DNA of 64,000 nucleotides from Bacteroidota bacterium (lineage in GTDB: Bacteria; Bacteroidota; Bacteroidia; Chitinophagales; Chitinophagaceae): positions 1-64,000 of the forward strand of contig JAKPSI010000061.1 in NCBI GenBank assembly GCA_029555415.1, written 5' to 3'. Shown here piece by piece: positions 16,961 to 25,330 of this stretch. The position numbers were made by a program, and so were the translations under genes. The notes beneath the pieces are model-generated. The model had not been told where the DNA came from, ran no database searches, and worked only from the letters and a program-made list of their open reading frames with translations. The first letter of the stretch is position 1, and each line of letters starts with the position of its first letter.

Positions 16961-17872
16961 TTATAACGAAAAGGTCAGGTGCACCATCGCTTTGACCTTT
17001 GATTTGGTCTGTCCGTCTGCGAATTTCTGGCTGACGGGCAGTTGCGCATTGAAACCCAGTGATGTTTTGCCGAAGTTGATATCCAGGCCCCCTGCTACAG
17101 TATACAGACTGCCCCCAGTCAGTGTCAGTTCCTTACCTGCCAGGCTATTGCTATTGGCATGTTCTGCCAGGAAACCGACAGAAGGGGTCAGTACCATATT
17201 TGCGGATGGGGCTGGTAAACTGTAATAAAGGAAAGTGTTCGCCGAGACTTTGTTGCCGAAAGTATAATCTGCGTCATTGCCCCCGTTGATCTTATAATTG
17301 GCGTTGGCACTGAAACCGAAACGACCATGGTGCAGGTTGTACATCGCGTTCACCATATAATCGGTGCTTCCGGTGCCGAGCTGTGAATTGGCGGCTGCCG
17401 CAACATCAGGATCGGCCGGATCGATATCGAATTTTCCGGTGGCGAGTTTGATGCCACCACCGATATAGAGTTGTTGTTGCGTTTTGCCAGCACCTGTACC
17501 GGAGCTTTGATCGATCAGTTTATAATTGAGCAGAAAGGCAACGTCACCCAGTCCGCTGCGGTTGCTGCTGCCCTCATCACTCATCTGGTGAACGAAATTA
17601 AAAGGCAGGAAAGCGAGTACCTGAAAGCGTTTGCCAATATTGAATCCGGTCCAGACCTCCGCGGTATGGTACCAGTCGTTACTGAATTGTGTGGGATCAT
17701 CATGCAGCCGCGTACTGAAATGATTGTAATGATAACGTACACCTACAAAGCGGTGACTGAACTGGGGCATGATGCCGATATAATAATTGCCGAGACCGCA
17801 GCCGCAGATCTCGCAGGCGTTTGCTGATGAGAATACAAAAAGGGTAATGATAACAATGAGGATCTTTTTCAT
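16961..17872 (-). CDS. Outer-membrane barrel-like protein with CEICGCG N-terminus
   Basis: A 303-residue protein with signal peptide MKKILIVIITLFVFSSANA; the mature protein begins CEICGCGLGNYYIGIMPQF, so three Cys sit at the very N-terminus. The rest is alternating beta-strand sequence with Gly/Asn turns and ends in LTFSL, as in outer-membrane barrels; it resembles the phenol MetA-pathway-like transporter group. The CxxCxC cluster at the mature end could bind a metal. It follows the HCxGxC protein gene by 70 bases. Confidence 0.75.
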   Translation of the reverse strand: MKKILIVIITLFVFSSANACEICGCGLGNYYIGIMPQFSHRFVGVRYHYNHFSTRLHDDPTQFSNDWYHTAEVWTGFNIGKRFQVLAFLPFNFVHQMSDEGSSNRSGLGDVAFLLNYKLIDQSSGTGAGKTQQQLYIGGGIKLATGKFDIDPADPDVAAAANSQLGTGSTDYMVNAMYNLHHGRFGFSANANYKINGGNDADYTFGNKVSANTFLYYSLPAPSANMVLTPSVGFLAEHANSNSLAGKELTLTGGSLYTVAGGLDINFGKTSLGFNAQLPVSQKFADGQTKSKVKAMVHLTFSL

Positions 17873-17942
17873 TTGTTTGAGTTGAATGAATGAGAATTTT
17901 GCCCGGGGTCACCCGGGTCTTTTCATGAACGGTATGAAAAGA

Positions 17943-18311
17943 TCAGCAGCCTGGCGGATGGAAGAATGTTGCGGAGCGGTCGCAGGTGCGGTTATCCGAA
18001 ACCGGCCGGGCGTGATCGGGTTGATGGACCGGTGCAGTGATAGAAAATTGGGAATGGCGGGAAGCGGAGAGCACTTCGTTCTTGGCGGACATTTTCATTT
18101 CGGGGTTACGCTGTTCCCGGTTTTCCTGTGCTTTGAGTTTTTTGGCGAGGACGCATTTGCCGTCGCAATGTAACATCGGCCGGTAACGGTTTTCGCAAAG
18201 ATTCGCCTTGATATAGGACTGCTGCCTGTAAAAGGCGAGTAGGGTCAATCCCTGGCTGAAGGTTTGCAGGCTGAAGGCCAGCAGGAGTAAAAAAGCGGCG
18301 ATCCTCTTCAT
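17943..18311 (-). CDS. HCxGxC-family exported/membrane-anchored protein (copy 2)
   Basis: A 122-residue protein starting MKRIAAFLLLLAFSLQTF, with the signature MLHCDGKCVLAKKL near residue 45, a Cys in NLCENR just before it, and a tail RTCDRSATFFHPPG. It is the paralogue of 13764-14150. The gene leads a minus-strand group with the CEICGCG barrel protein, followed by the two helical secreted proteins. From the Cys/His content I infer a metal-handling role (for example copper); sequence alone does not prove it. The ATG at 18311 fits the TATATTTG box at 18334-18327. Confidence 0.75.
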   Translation of the reverse strand: MKRIAAFLLLLAFSLQTFSQGLTLLAFYRQQSYIKANLCENRYRPMLHCDGKCVLAKKLKAQENREQRNPEMKMSAKNEVLSASRHSQFSITAPVHQPDHARPVSDNRTCDRSATFFHPPGC

Positions 18312-18326
18312 TGTAGTTTGAGCGTG

Positions 18327-18334
18327 CAAATATA
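18327..18334 (-). promoter_or_regulatory. -7 box of the HCxGxC/barrel gene pair
   Basis: Minus strand TATATTTG, full match, leaving a leader of about 10 bases to the ATG at 18311. The divergent paaZ gene starts about 80 bases away. Confidence 0.55.
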
Positions 18335-18416
18335 AAACAGACATTGTTTATCTCATTCAGAGAACTCATTTTGACCACTGATTTCAACTAATTTAGTGCT
18401 ATCGAAATGCTTGCTT

Positions 18417-20462
18417 ATGCGTAAACTCGGGAATTATGTTTCGGGCCGGTGGATGGAAGGCGATGGCGATGGTCAGCTCCTGTTCAATGCGGTGAATGGT
18501 GAACCGGTTGCCACTGCCACTACAAAAGGCATCGATCTGAAAGCGGCGCTGGACTATGCACGTCAGACCGGTAATCCCGCGTTACGCCAACTGACCTTTC
18601 ATGAAAGGGGCAATCGCCTCAAAGCGCTGGCTATGCACCTGCGCGGTCATCTCGAAAAATTCTATCAGATCAGTTACATGACTGGTGCCACGAAGGCGGA
18701 CAGCTGGGTGGATATTGAAGGCGGCATCGGTAATCTGTTCGCGAATGCATCGCTGCGCCGCAAATTCCCGGATGATGTGATCGCGATCGATGGCGAAAGT
18801 CATAACCTCAGTAAGGGTAATACGTTCATGGGCACGCATATCCTGACGCCGAAAGAAGGTGTGGCCATCCATATCAATGCGTTCAATTTTCCTGTGTGGG
18901 GCATGCTGGAAAAAATAGCGGTGAACCTGCTGGCGGGTATGCCGGCCATCGTTAAACCCGCGTCGGTAACGAGTTACCTGACGGAAGCCGTGGTGCGTGA
19001 GATCATCGCCAGCGGTATTTTCCCGGAAGGATCATTGCAACTGATCTGCGGCAGCGCGGGTGATCTGCTGGATCATGTCACCTCACAGGATGTGGTGACC
19101 TTCACCGGATCCGCATCAACAGGATTGTTACTGAAGTCGCATCCGCGCATCCTCAGTGAATCCGTTCCTTTCACAATGGAAGCGGACAGTCTCAACTGCA
19201 TTGTACTGGGCACCGATGTGGAACCCGGCATGCCGGAGTGGGAGATCTTCATCAAGGAGGTGAGGAAAGAAATGACACTGAAAGCGGGACAAAGATGTAC
19301 AGGTGTGCGCCGCATCTTTGTTCCGGAAGATAAGCTGGAAGCCGCTTCCCAGGCGCTTTCCGCGGCACTGGCCCAGACCGTGATCGGTAATCCGTTGCAG
19401 GAAAAAGTGCGGATGGGAAGCCTGGCAGGACAGCAGCAACGTAAAGAAGTACTTACGCAGGTACAAAAACTCCTGGCTTCATCACAACTCATTTATGGCA
19501 GTCTGGATTCCGTTGAACTGCTGGATGCGGATAATCAGAAAGGCGCGTTCCTTTCTCCTTTATTATTACAGAATGATTCCCCTTTTACATCAGACGCAGT
19601 GCATGAAGTGGAAGCATTCGGTCCGGTGAGTACGATCATGCCTTATGGCAATACAGATGATGCGGTCGCGCTGAGCAAATTGGGCAAAGGGAGTTTGTGT
19701 TCCACGATCGTGACAGCTGATCCCAGGACCGCACGCCAATATGTATTGGGTGCAGCGGCTTATCATGGTCGTATTTTAATACTGAACCGCGAATGTGCGA
19801 AAGAAAGTACGGGACATGGTTCCCCTCTTCCTTTGTTGGTGCATGGCGGTCCGGGCCGCGCCGGTGGCGGGGAAGAGATGGGGGGTATCAGGGGCGTGAA
19901 ACATTATCTGCAGAGAACGGCGTTGCAGGGTTCTCCGAATTTCATTACGGCGGTCACAGGTGTGTACCAGCAATATGCTGATGGCAACAAGGATAGCATT
20001 CATCCGTTCAGAAAATATTTCGAGGAACTGAAAGTGGGTGATCAGCTCATCACCGATAAACGAACGATCACGGCGGATGATATCGACAAATTCGCGGACC
20101 TCACCGGAGATCATTTCTACGCGCATATCCGCGAAACGGATTTCAACGGTACGATGTTCGAAAGACAAGTAGCGCATGGTTATTTCATCATGAGTGCCGC
20201 TGCAGGCCTTTTCGTGGAAGGATATGCGAAGAACCCGGTGCTGCTGAATTATGGCATTGATGAACTGCGTTTCACTAAACCGGTGTATCCGGGTATGGAG
20301 TTGCAGGTGCGTTTTACCTGCAAGGAAAAATTGCAGCAGGACAAGAAAGAAGAAACGGATATCCCGCGGGGTATCGTAAAATGGATGGTGGAAATGCTGG
20401 ATGGGGAGGGAGAACTGACGGGTGTGGCCACGATCCTGACCATGGTGGCTAAAAAAAATTAA
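18417..20462 (+). CDS. paaZ: Bifunctional oxepin-CoA hydrolase / semialdehyde dehydrogenase
   Basis: PaaZ opens the oxepin ring of the phenylacetyl-CoA pathway and oxidises the resulting semialdehyde. With the ATG at 18417 it has 681 residues, the length of E. coli PaaZ. Residues 1-510 form an aldehyde dehydrogenase domain with the general-base Glu in TMEADSLN and the catalytic Cys in [11 protein letters not shown]. Residues 540-681 are a MaoC-like hydratase with [10 protein letters not shown] and [10 protein letters not shown]. The enoyl-CoA hydratase gene starts four bases later. The ring-epoxidase genes paaABCDE are not in the window. Confidence 0.9.
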   Translation: MRKLGNYVSGRWMEGDGDGQLLFNAVNGEPVATATTKGIDLKAALDYARQTGNPALRQLTFHERGNRLKALAMHLRGHLEKFYQISYMTGATKADSWVDIEGGIGNLFANASLRRKFPDDVIAIDGESHNLSKGNTFMGTHILTPKEGVAIHINAFNFPVWGMLEKIAVNLLAGMPAIVKPASVTSYLTEAVVREIIASGIFPEGSLQLICGSAGDLLDHVTSQDVVTFTGSASTGLLLKSHPRILSESVPFTMEADSLNCIVLGTDVEPGMPEWEIFIKEVRKEMTLKAGQRCTGVRRIFVPEDKLEAASQALSAALAQTVIGNPLQEKVRMGSLAGQQQRKEVLTQVQKLLASSQLIYGSLDSVELLDADNQKGAFLSPLLLQNDSPFTSDAVHEVEAFGPVSTIMPYGNTDDAVALSKLGKGSLCSTIVTADPRTARQYVLGAAAYHGRILILNRECAKESTGHGSPLPLLVHGGPGRAGGGEEMGGIRGVKHYLQRTALQGSPNFITAVTGVYQQYADGNKDSIHPFRKYFEELKVGDQLITDKRTITADDIDKFADLTGDHFYAHIRETDFNGTMFERQVAHGYFIMSAAAGLFVEGYAKNPVLLNYGIDELRFTKPVYPGMELQVRFTCKEKLQQDKKEETDIPRGIVKWMVEMLDGEGELTGVATILTMVAKKN

Positions 20463-20466
20463 GTAT

Positions 20467-21240
20467 ATGAGTAATCACGCAGACAAAAACGGACATGTGC
20501 ACAGTGAGACCCATCGCGGTGTAACGCGCATCGGGTTCGGACATCCGCAAAGCAATTCCTTGCCGGCTTCCGTGTTGCAGCAACTGGCCAAGGCCATCCG
20601 TCATGCCGGAGATGATCCGGCCACGGTAGTGATCGTTTTGCATTCATCCGGAGAAAAAGCATTTTGCGCCGGTGCCTCTTTTGATGAACTCGTAGCGATA
20701 CAAAATGAAGCGGAAGGACTGGCTTTCTTCAGTGGTTTCGCGGAAGTGATCAATGCGATGCGTACCTGCCCCAAATTCATCATCGCGCGCATCCAGGGCA
20801 AATGTGTGGGCGGTGGCGTGGGTGTTGCGGCGGCGGCGGATTACGCGCTGGCGGTGAAAGGTTCGGATGTAAAACTGAGTGAACTCGCGGTGGGCATCGG
20901 TCCCTTTGTGGTCGGCCCCGCTGTGGAAAGAAAGATCGGCACCTCTGCATTCACACAACTGGCCATTGATGCCACCCGTTTTCGTACCGCGGAGTGGGCC
21001 AAGCATAAAGGATTGTTCGCGGAAGTATATGATTCAACAGAAGAACTGGATGAAGCGATCGGGCATCTCACCCATACGTTATCCCACAGCAGTCCCGAAG
21101 CCATGGCGGAAATGAAAAAGATCTTCTGGAAGGGAACCGAGCAATGGGATGTGTTGCTGAAGGAGAGGGCGGCGATCAGTGGGAGGTTGGTGTTGAGTGA
21201 GTTTACGAGGGAAGCGATAGCGGCTTTCAAGAAAAAATAA
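20467..21240 (+). CDS. Enoyl-CoA hydratase/isomerase family protein
   Basis: Crotonase-fold enzyme of 257 residues with the oxyanion-hole motifs KAFCAGASFDEL and IQGKCVGGGVGVAAAADY. At the positions usually holding the two catalytic Glu residues, one Glu is seen in KLSELAVGIGP; the other is not evident. It is probably a hydratase or isomerase in phenylacetate or fatty acid breakdown. It is tightly coupled to paaZ (gap of four bases), which points to the former; paaF or paaG identity cannot be decided. A repeat word begins two bases after its stop codon. Confidence 0.83.
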   Translation: MSNHADKNGHVHSETHRGVTRIGFGHPQSNSLPASVLQQLAKAIRHAGDDPATVVIVLHSSGEKAFCAGASFDELVAIQNEAEGLAFFSGFAEVINAMRTCPKFIIARIQGKCVGGGVGVAAAADYALAVKGSDVKLSELAVGIGPFVVGPAVERKIGTSAFTQLAIDATRFRTAEWAKHKGLFAEVYDSTEELDEAIGHLTHTLSHSSPEAMAEMKKIFWKGTEQWDVLLKERAAISGRLVLSEFTREAIAAFKKK

Positions 21241-21242
21241 TT

Positions 21243-21279
21243 GTTTCACGCAACGACGCAAAGGCGCGGCGGCGCAACG
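21243..21279 (-). repeat. 37-base GC-rich dispersed repeat (copy 1)
   Basis: Reads GTTTCACGCAACGACGC at its left end and ends GGCGGCGCAACG on the plus strand. It is the reverse complement of the words at 31739-31775 and 41742-41778; all three are 37 bases with few differences. It begins two bases after the stop codon of the hydratase gene. Confidence 0.8.
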
Positions 21280-21291
21280 AAAGGGAAAGAA

Positions 21292-21325
21292 AGCTACTAG
21301 CTTCTGGCTGTTAGCTGCTGGTAGC
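21292..21325. repeat. GCTACTGGCTGCTGG-type repeat word
   Basis: A run of degenerate GCTACTAGCTTCTGGCTG units. Similar runs are at 21950-21982, 33832-33862, 41559-41590 and weakly at 8459-8475. The remaining gap sequence to 21430 shows no gene. Confidence 0.6.
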
Positions 21326-21430
21326 ACGTGTTTCGCCGGTAGTAATTTTTTTATTTAATCTTTACAATTACCGGCCGCTTAATTGAAGTTCCCCGATCCG
21401 CATGAAGTAGTTGTATAGCGGAGTGCTCTC

Positions 21431-21466
21431 CAATTCAAAACTCAAAATTTAAATTTCAAAATTTTC
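21431..21466. repeat. AACTCAAAATTC-type repeat word overlapping a stop codon
   Basis: A/T-rich run of AATTCAAAACTCAAAATT units. Its last bases encode, on the minus strand, the end of the 142-residue protein (Arg-Lys-Phe-stop), so the repeat supplies that gene's stop codon. Confidence 0.65.
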
Positions 21467-21884
21467 TCTCCTGGTCCTTTGTCATCACATGATAGTAAGA
21501 ATCAATACTGTCTTCCGGCCCATTCTTCAGCCGTTTGTAAATTTTAGCAGGAGGGAAGGTCTTTAGCTCGCCGATGGTAATGACAATCGTTTTGCCGCTG
21601 CCCAACACATCTTCAATGCTCCAGTCGCCACCGTAATGCCGGCGCATCACTTCGCCCACATAAGCGCCGAGCATGGTCGACATCTGCACGAACATATCTT
21701 CGGGAGGAGGCTTGCGCAGCAGTTTTTTGAATAAACCGCGGGGAATATCATTGTAGAGTAAAGTGCAGATCGCTTCGATGTCTTTGATGCTCGCTTCTGA
21801 ATAGTCCAGTTCCTTTTTCAGTTTGCGGGCATAGTCAACTGCGTCTTCCGCAATGTGGGCCATCTTTTCGTTGAATTCGCTCAT
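21456..21884 (-). CDS. Hypothetical protein, 142 residues
   Basis: Not recognised. A soluble, acidic/basic mixed protein with no signal peptide; motifs that may be conserved are LGAYVGEVMRRHYGGDW near residue 80 and FPPAKIYKRLKNGPEDSIDS near residue 115. The gene is flanked on both sides by the same repeat words in the same order (GCTACTGG word, then TTTCGCC, then AACTCAAAATTC word). Its stop codon and last three residues are provided by the right-hand word. The leader has two alternative hairpins (21903-21935). Confidence 0.65.
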   Translation of the reverse strand: MSEFNEKMAHIAEDAVDYARKLKKELDYSEASIKDIEAICTLLYNDIPRGLFKKLLRKPPPEDMFVQMSTMLGAYVGEVMRRHYGGDWSIEDVLGSGKTIVITIGELKTFPPAKIYKRLKNGPEDSIDSYYHVMTKDQERKF

Positions 21885-21902
21885 GCCATAAATATTTTGA
21901 TG

Positions 21903-21935
21903 ACCTCAGCAGTTGAGGTTTTGTTGGTAACCTCA
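21903..21935 (-). promoter_or_regulatory. Alternative-hairpin leader
   Basis: Three related segments: ACCTCA (21903-21908), TGAGGTT (21914-21920) and AACCTCA (21929-21935). The middle one can pair with either neighbour, so two mutually exclusive hairpins are possible in the leader of the downstream minus-strand gene. No ligand or leader peptide is evident. Confidence 0.35.
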
Positions 21936-21949
21936 GAAGTAATGGTGGG

Positions 21950-22129
21950 CTACTGGTTACTGGCTTCTGGCTTTTGGCTGCAGGTGAGACGTTTCGCCTG
22001 AGCATACTAATTTATTAAATGGCTTTGTGGTTGCCTTTGTCATCAGCAAGGTTCACAGGTACGCCCGAAGTGCCCGCATAACGGAGTTTCCAGCAATTCA
22101 AAACTCAAAATTCAACATTCAAAATTTTC
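21950..22129. repeat. Second set of repeat words (GCTACTGG, TTTCGCC, AACTCAAAATTC)
   Basis: 21950-21982 is a GCTACTGG word, followed by GACGTTTCGCC, and 22094-22129 is an AACTCAAAATTC word ending two bases before the fabG stop. The order matches that at 21292-21466. Between the words I see no gene. Confidence 0.6.
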
Positions 22130-22130
22130 C

Positions 22131-22886
22131 TCAAATGTTGAGTCCACCACAAACACTGATCGTCTGCCCTGTGATATAGTTACCCATATCCGATGCCAGG
22201 AAGAGACAGGTGTTGGCAATATCTTCAGCAGATGCGAAACGGCCGAGGGGAATACTGGCTTTGTATTTATCGGCGGCTTCGCCTTCTTTGAGATAGCTGG
22301 TCATATCGGTTTCCACGAAACCGGGCGCGATGGCGTTGCAGCGGATGTTGCGGCTGCCGAGTTCTTTCGCCACGCTCTTGGTGAATCCGATCACACCGGC
22401 CTTGCTGGCGGCATAGCTGGTCTGGCCTGCGTTGCCCATTTCACCGATCACGGAACTCATATTGATGATGGATCCGGAACGGGCTTTCATCATCGGACGG
22501 ATCACTTGTTTGGTCATGTAGAACGCGCTGTTCAGGTTCACTTTGATCACTTCATCCCATTGTTCGGGGGTCATGCGCAGCAGCAGGTTGTCCTTGCTGA
22601 TGCCCGCATTATTCACGCAGATATCAACGGTGCCGAATTCTTTCAGTACATCATTCACGAACGCTTCACATTGTGCGAAATCACCTGCATTGCTTTTCCA
22701 TGCCTTCGCTTTACCGCCCATGGCTTCGATCTTCGCGACTACCGCCGCAGCTTTTTCCGCACTGCTGTCGCTCACATAGGTGATAGCAACATTAGCGCCG
22801 TGTTCGGCGAATTTGAGGGCTACGGCTTCACCGATACCACGTGCGGCACCAGTGACAATGGCGGTTTTGTTTTCGAGCAGTTTCAT
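22131..22886 (-). CDS. fabG: 3-oxoacyl-[acyl-carrier-protein] reductase
   Basis: Short-chain dehydrogenase of 251 residues, reducing beta-ketoacyl-ACP with NADPH in fatty acid synthesis. Shows the cofactor loop TGAARGIGEAVA, NNAGIS, the catalytic Ser in MSSVIGEMGN, and YAASKAG with catalytic Tyr and Lys. The start was taken at the ATG at 22886 (MKLLENKTAIV), which follows a -7 box. The GH3 gene ends seven bases upstream, so fabG may be read both from that operon and from its own promoter. Confidence 0.88.
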   Translation of the reverse strand: MKLLENKTAIVTGAARGIGEAVALKFAEHGANVAITYVSDSSAEKAAAVVAKIEAMGGKAKAWKSNAGDFAQCEAFVNDVLKEFGTVDICVNNAGISKDNLLLRMTPEQWDEVIKVNLNSAFYMTKQVIRPMMKARSGSIINMSSVIGEMGNAGQTSYAASKAGVIGFTKSVAKELGSRNIRCNAIAPGFVETDMTSYLKEGEAADKYKASIPLGRFASAEDIANTCLFLASDMGNYITGQTISVCGGLNI

Positions 22887-22893
22887 GAACGAT

Positions 22894-24420
22894 TTATTTA
22901 GTTGCAAAAGTACTATTATTCAGTTCCCAAACTTCTTCCAGGAAGGTCCTTTCATTACTGAGACGGGGGATCTTGTGCTGGCCGCCGAGTTTTCCTTTGA
23001 TGCGCAGCCACTCGGTGAAGGTACCGGGGCGGAGTATGCGCAATTGCGGCGGACCCAGGGCGATATCCTTATGGCGCTTGGCTTCGTAATCACTGTTCAG
23101 ACTTTTGAGTGCGCTGTCCAGTATGTCCGTGAACACTTCTATATTCTCCGGTTCTTTCTCAAATTCGATCAGCCATTCATGCGCGCCGTTCGCGTTGTCG
23201 GAAAAATAGACCGGTGCCGCGGTATAATCACGTACAACGGAATTGGTCCGCATCGCTGCGGCCGCGATCGCCGCATCGGCATTCTCCACGATCAGTTCTT
23301 CCCCGAACGCGTTGATGAAATGCTTGAGCCTTCCGCTCACTTTGATGCGGAATGGTTTCAGTGAAGTGAACTGTATGGTATCACCGACGAGGTAACGCCA
23401 GAGTCCGCAGTTGTTACTGATGACCAGTGCGTAGTTCTTGCCGATCTCCACATCCTGCAGACTGATCGTTTGCGGATCGGATTTACCGTATTCCGCCACA
23501 GGCATGAATTCCATGAAAATGCCATGGTCCACGAACAGCAGCATGCCCTCCTGTCCGGGTATATCCTGCGCGGCGAAGAATCCTTCACTCGCGTTGTACA
23601 TTTCAAGGTAATGGATCGGTTTACCGATCAGTTTACGGAACTGTTCCTGATAAGGGGTGAAGGAAACACCCCCATGCATGTACAGTTCCAGCGAAGGCCA
23701 GACTTCGGCTATTGTATTCTTACCGGTGAGTTCAAGGATGCGTTTGAAGAGTACGAGCGTCCAGGTAGGAACACCGGAAATGGATGTCACATTTTCTTTG
23801 ATCGTACTGTTTGCCAGCATCTCGATCTTGCTTTCCCATTCATCCATCAACGCGATCGTGAGATCGGGCGTGCGCAGCCAGTGTCCCCAGAAAGGAGAGT
23901 TCTGCAAGAGCACCGCGCTGAGGTCACCGTATTGCGCATCGGTATTAACAGGATTGATATTATGACTGCCACCGATCACGAGGCCTTTACCGGTGAGCAG
24001 TTCGGACTCCGGATTGAAATGATAATATAAGGTGAGTACATCCTTCGCTGCTTTGAAATGTGTTTCCTTCAGGCTCTCTTCACTAACGGGGATGAACTTG
24101 CTTTTATCGCTGGTGGTACCGCTGCTTTTGGCGAACCAGAACACAGGTGTGTTCCAGAGCACATTCTGTTCACCACCCATGATGCGTTCGATGTAAGGCT
24201 TCACATCATTGTATTCATGGATGGGAACGGCCTGTTTGAAAGCACGGACGGTAAAGAGTTGGGAGAAATCGTATTTGCGGCCGAATTCGGTGTACTGCGC
24301 CGAAGTGACAAGGTTTTGCAATACTTCGCGCTGCGCATCCACCGGATTGTTCATCCAGGCTTCGATACGCCATTGCCGCATGCGGGCAAGAGAAGATATG
24401 GCAGGGCTGAGCAGTTTCAC
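22894..24420 (-). CDS. GH3 auxin-responsive-promoter-family acyl-adenylating protein
   Basis: A 508-residue protein of the GH3 family, in plants known to adenylate and conjugate auxin or jasmonate to amino acids; bacterial members are common in Bacteroidota with unknown substrates. It shows the ATP-binding FAKSSGTTSDKSKFIP near residue 95, YNASEGFFA (motif II) and the NNCGLWRYLVGDTI and FGEELIVENAD segments near residues 340 and 375. No signal peptide. Its neighbour is fabG, seven bases downstream, suggesting a role linked to acyl chains. Confidence 0.85.
   Translation of the reverse strand: MKLLSPAISSLARMRQWRIEAWMNNPVDAQREVLQNLVTSAQYTEFGRKYDFSQLFTVRAFKQAVPIHEYNDVKPYIERIMGGEQNVLWNTPVFWFAKSSGTTSDKSKFIPVSEESLKETHFKAAKDVLTLYYHFNPESELLTGKGLVIGGSHNINPVNTDAQYGDLSAVLLQNSPFWGHWLRTPDLTIALMDEWESKIEMLANSTIKENVTSISGVPTWTLVLFKRILELTGKNTIAEVWPSLELYMHGGVSFTPYQEQFRKLIGKPIHYLEMYNASEGFFAAQDIPGQEGMLLFVDHGIFMEFMPVAEYGKSDPQTISLQDVEIGKNYALVISNNCGLWRYLVGDTIQFTSLKPFRIKVSGRLKHFINAFGEELIVENADAAIAAAAMRTNSVVRDYTAAPVYFSDNANGAHEWLIEFEKEPENIEVFTDILDSALKSLNSDYEAKRHKDIALGPPQLRILRPGTFTEWLRIKGKLGGQHKIPRLSNERTFLEEVWELNNSTFATK
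22905..22912 (-). promoter_or_regulatory. -7 box of fabG inside the GH3 gene
   Basis: Minus strand TACTTTTG, full match to TAnnTTTG, located in the last codons of the GH3 gene and about 18 bases before the fabG ATG. A TTTG lies 15 bases further upstream, slightly closer than usual. Confidence 0.5.
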
Positions 24421-24459
24421 CGCCGAAAAATAAGAATTAAAAAAGGAATAGGAAAAAGG

Positions 24460-25245
24460 TTAAACAGGTTCCTGTGACTCGGCATCTTTGATGGCCTCCG
24501 CGTGAAGATAGTCTTTCCGCTTCAGTACGAAGTTGCGGCCCAGATACAGGCGGCGTACATCATCATCTTCGGCCAGTTCTTCCGCGGTACCATGTTTGAA
24601 GATCTTGCCTTCAATGAGCAGGTAGGCGCGGTCGCAGATGGATAAGGTTTCCGTTACATTATGGTCGGTGATGAGGATGCCGATGTTCTTGTGTTTGAGT
24701 TTGGCAACAATGGCCTGGATGTCTTCCACCGCAATGGGGTCTATACCGGCAAAGGGCTCATCCAGCAGGATGAACTTGGGATCCACGGCCAGTGCACGAG
24801 CGATCTCGGTCCTTCTTCTTTCACCACCACTCAGCACATCACCATAGCTCTTGCGCACGTGACCCAGACGGAATTCGCTGATGAGGGATTCCAGTTTGGC
24901 TTTCTGCTCTGCTTTGGGTTTACCGGTCATTTCCAGAATGGCGGCGATATTATCCTCCACGCTCAGTTTGCGGAATACGGAAGCTTCCTGCGGCAGGTAA
25001 CCGATACCCATCTGCGCGCGCTTGTACATCGGCAGTTTGGTGATATTGACATCGCCCAGGAATACTTCACCTTCATCAGGTTTGATGAGGCCCACGACCA
25101 TATAGAAAGATGTCGTTTTGCCGGCACCGTTAGGGCCGAGCAGACCAACGATCTCACCCTGTTTCACTTCAATACTGGCGCGGCTCACAACGGGGCGAGC
25201 GCCGTAAGTCTTGACGAGATTATGAGTATGTATGGTGAGTGCCAT
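24460..25245 (-). CDS. lptB: LPS export ABC transporter ATP-binding protein
   Basis: Cytoplasmic ATPase of the LptBFGC complex that extracts lipopolysaccharide from the inner membrane. A 261-residue protein with Walker [16 protein letters not shown]-loop YLPQEASVF, signature [15 protein letters not shown], Walker [13 protein letters not shown] and switch His in TDHNVTE; the QEASVFRKL and LSGGERRR forms are typical of LptB. The frame is open 51 codons upstream, but the ATG at 25245 begins the family's usual N-terminus and lies six bases after a TATTTTTG box, which suggests a leaderless mRNA. Confidence 0.9.
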   Translation of the reverse strand: MALTIHTHNLVKTYGARPVVSRASIEVKQGEIVGLLGPNGAGKTTSFYMVVGLIKPDEGEVFLGDVNITKLPMYKRAQMGIGYLPQEASVFRKLSVEDNIAAILEMTGKPKAEQKAKLESLISEFRLGHVRKSYGDVLSGGERRRTEIARALAVDPKFILLDEPFAGIDPIAVEDIQAIVAKLKHKNIGILITDHNVTETLSICDRAYLLIEGKIFKHGTAEELAEDDDVRRLYLGRNFVLKRKDYLHAEAIKDAESQEPV

Positions 25246-25250
25246 GGGGG

Positions 25251-25258
25251 CAAAAATA
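25251..25258 (-). promoter_or_regulatory. -7 box of lptB
   Basis: Minus strand TATTTTTG ends six bases before the lptB ATG, so transcription would begin at or next to the start codon. Confidence 0.55.
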
Positions 25259-25330
25259 CGGGATCGGCAAGAAAGGCGTGTCGCGCATCTTCCTTTTATC
25301 AGAAACCTAACATTTTCAGGGGTGCAAAAA

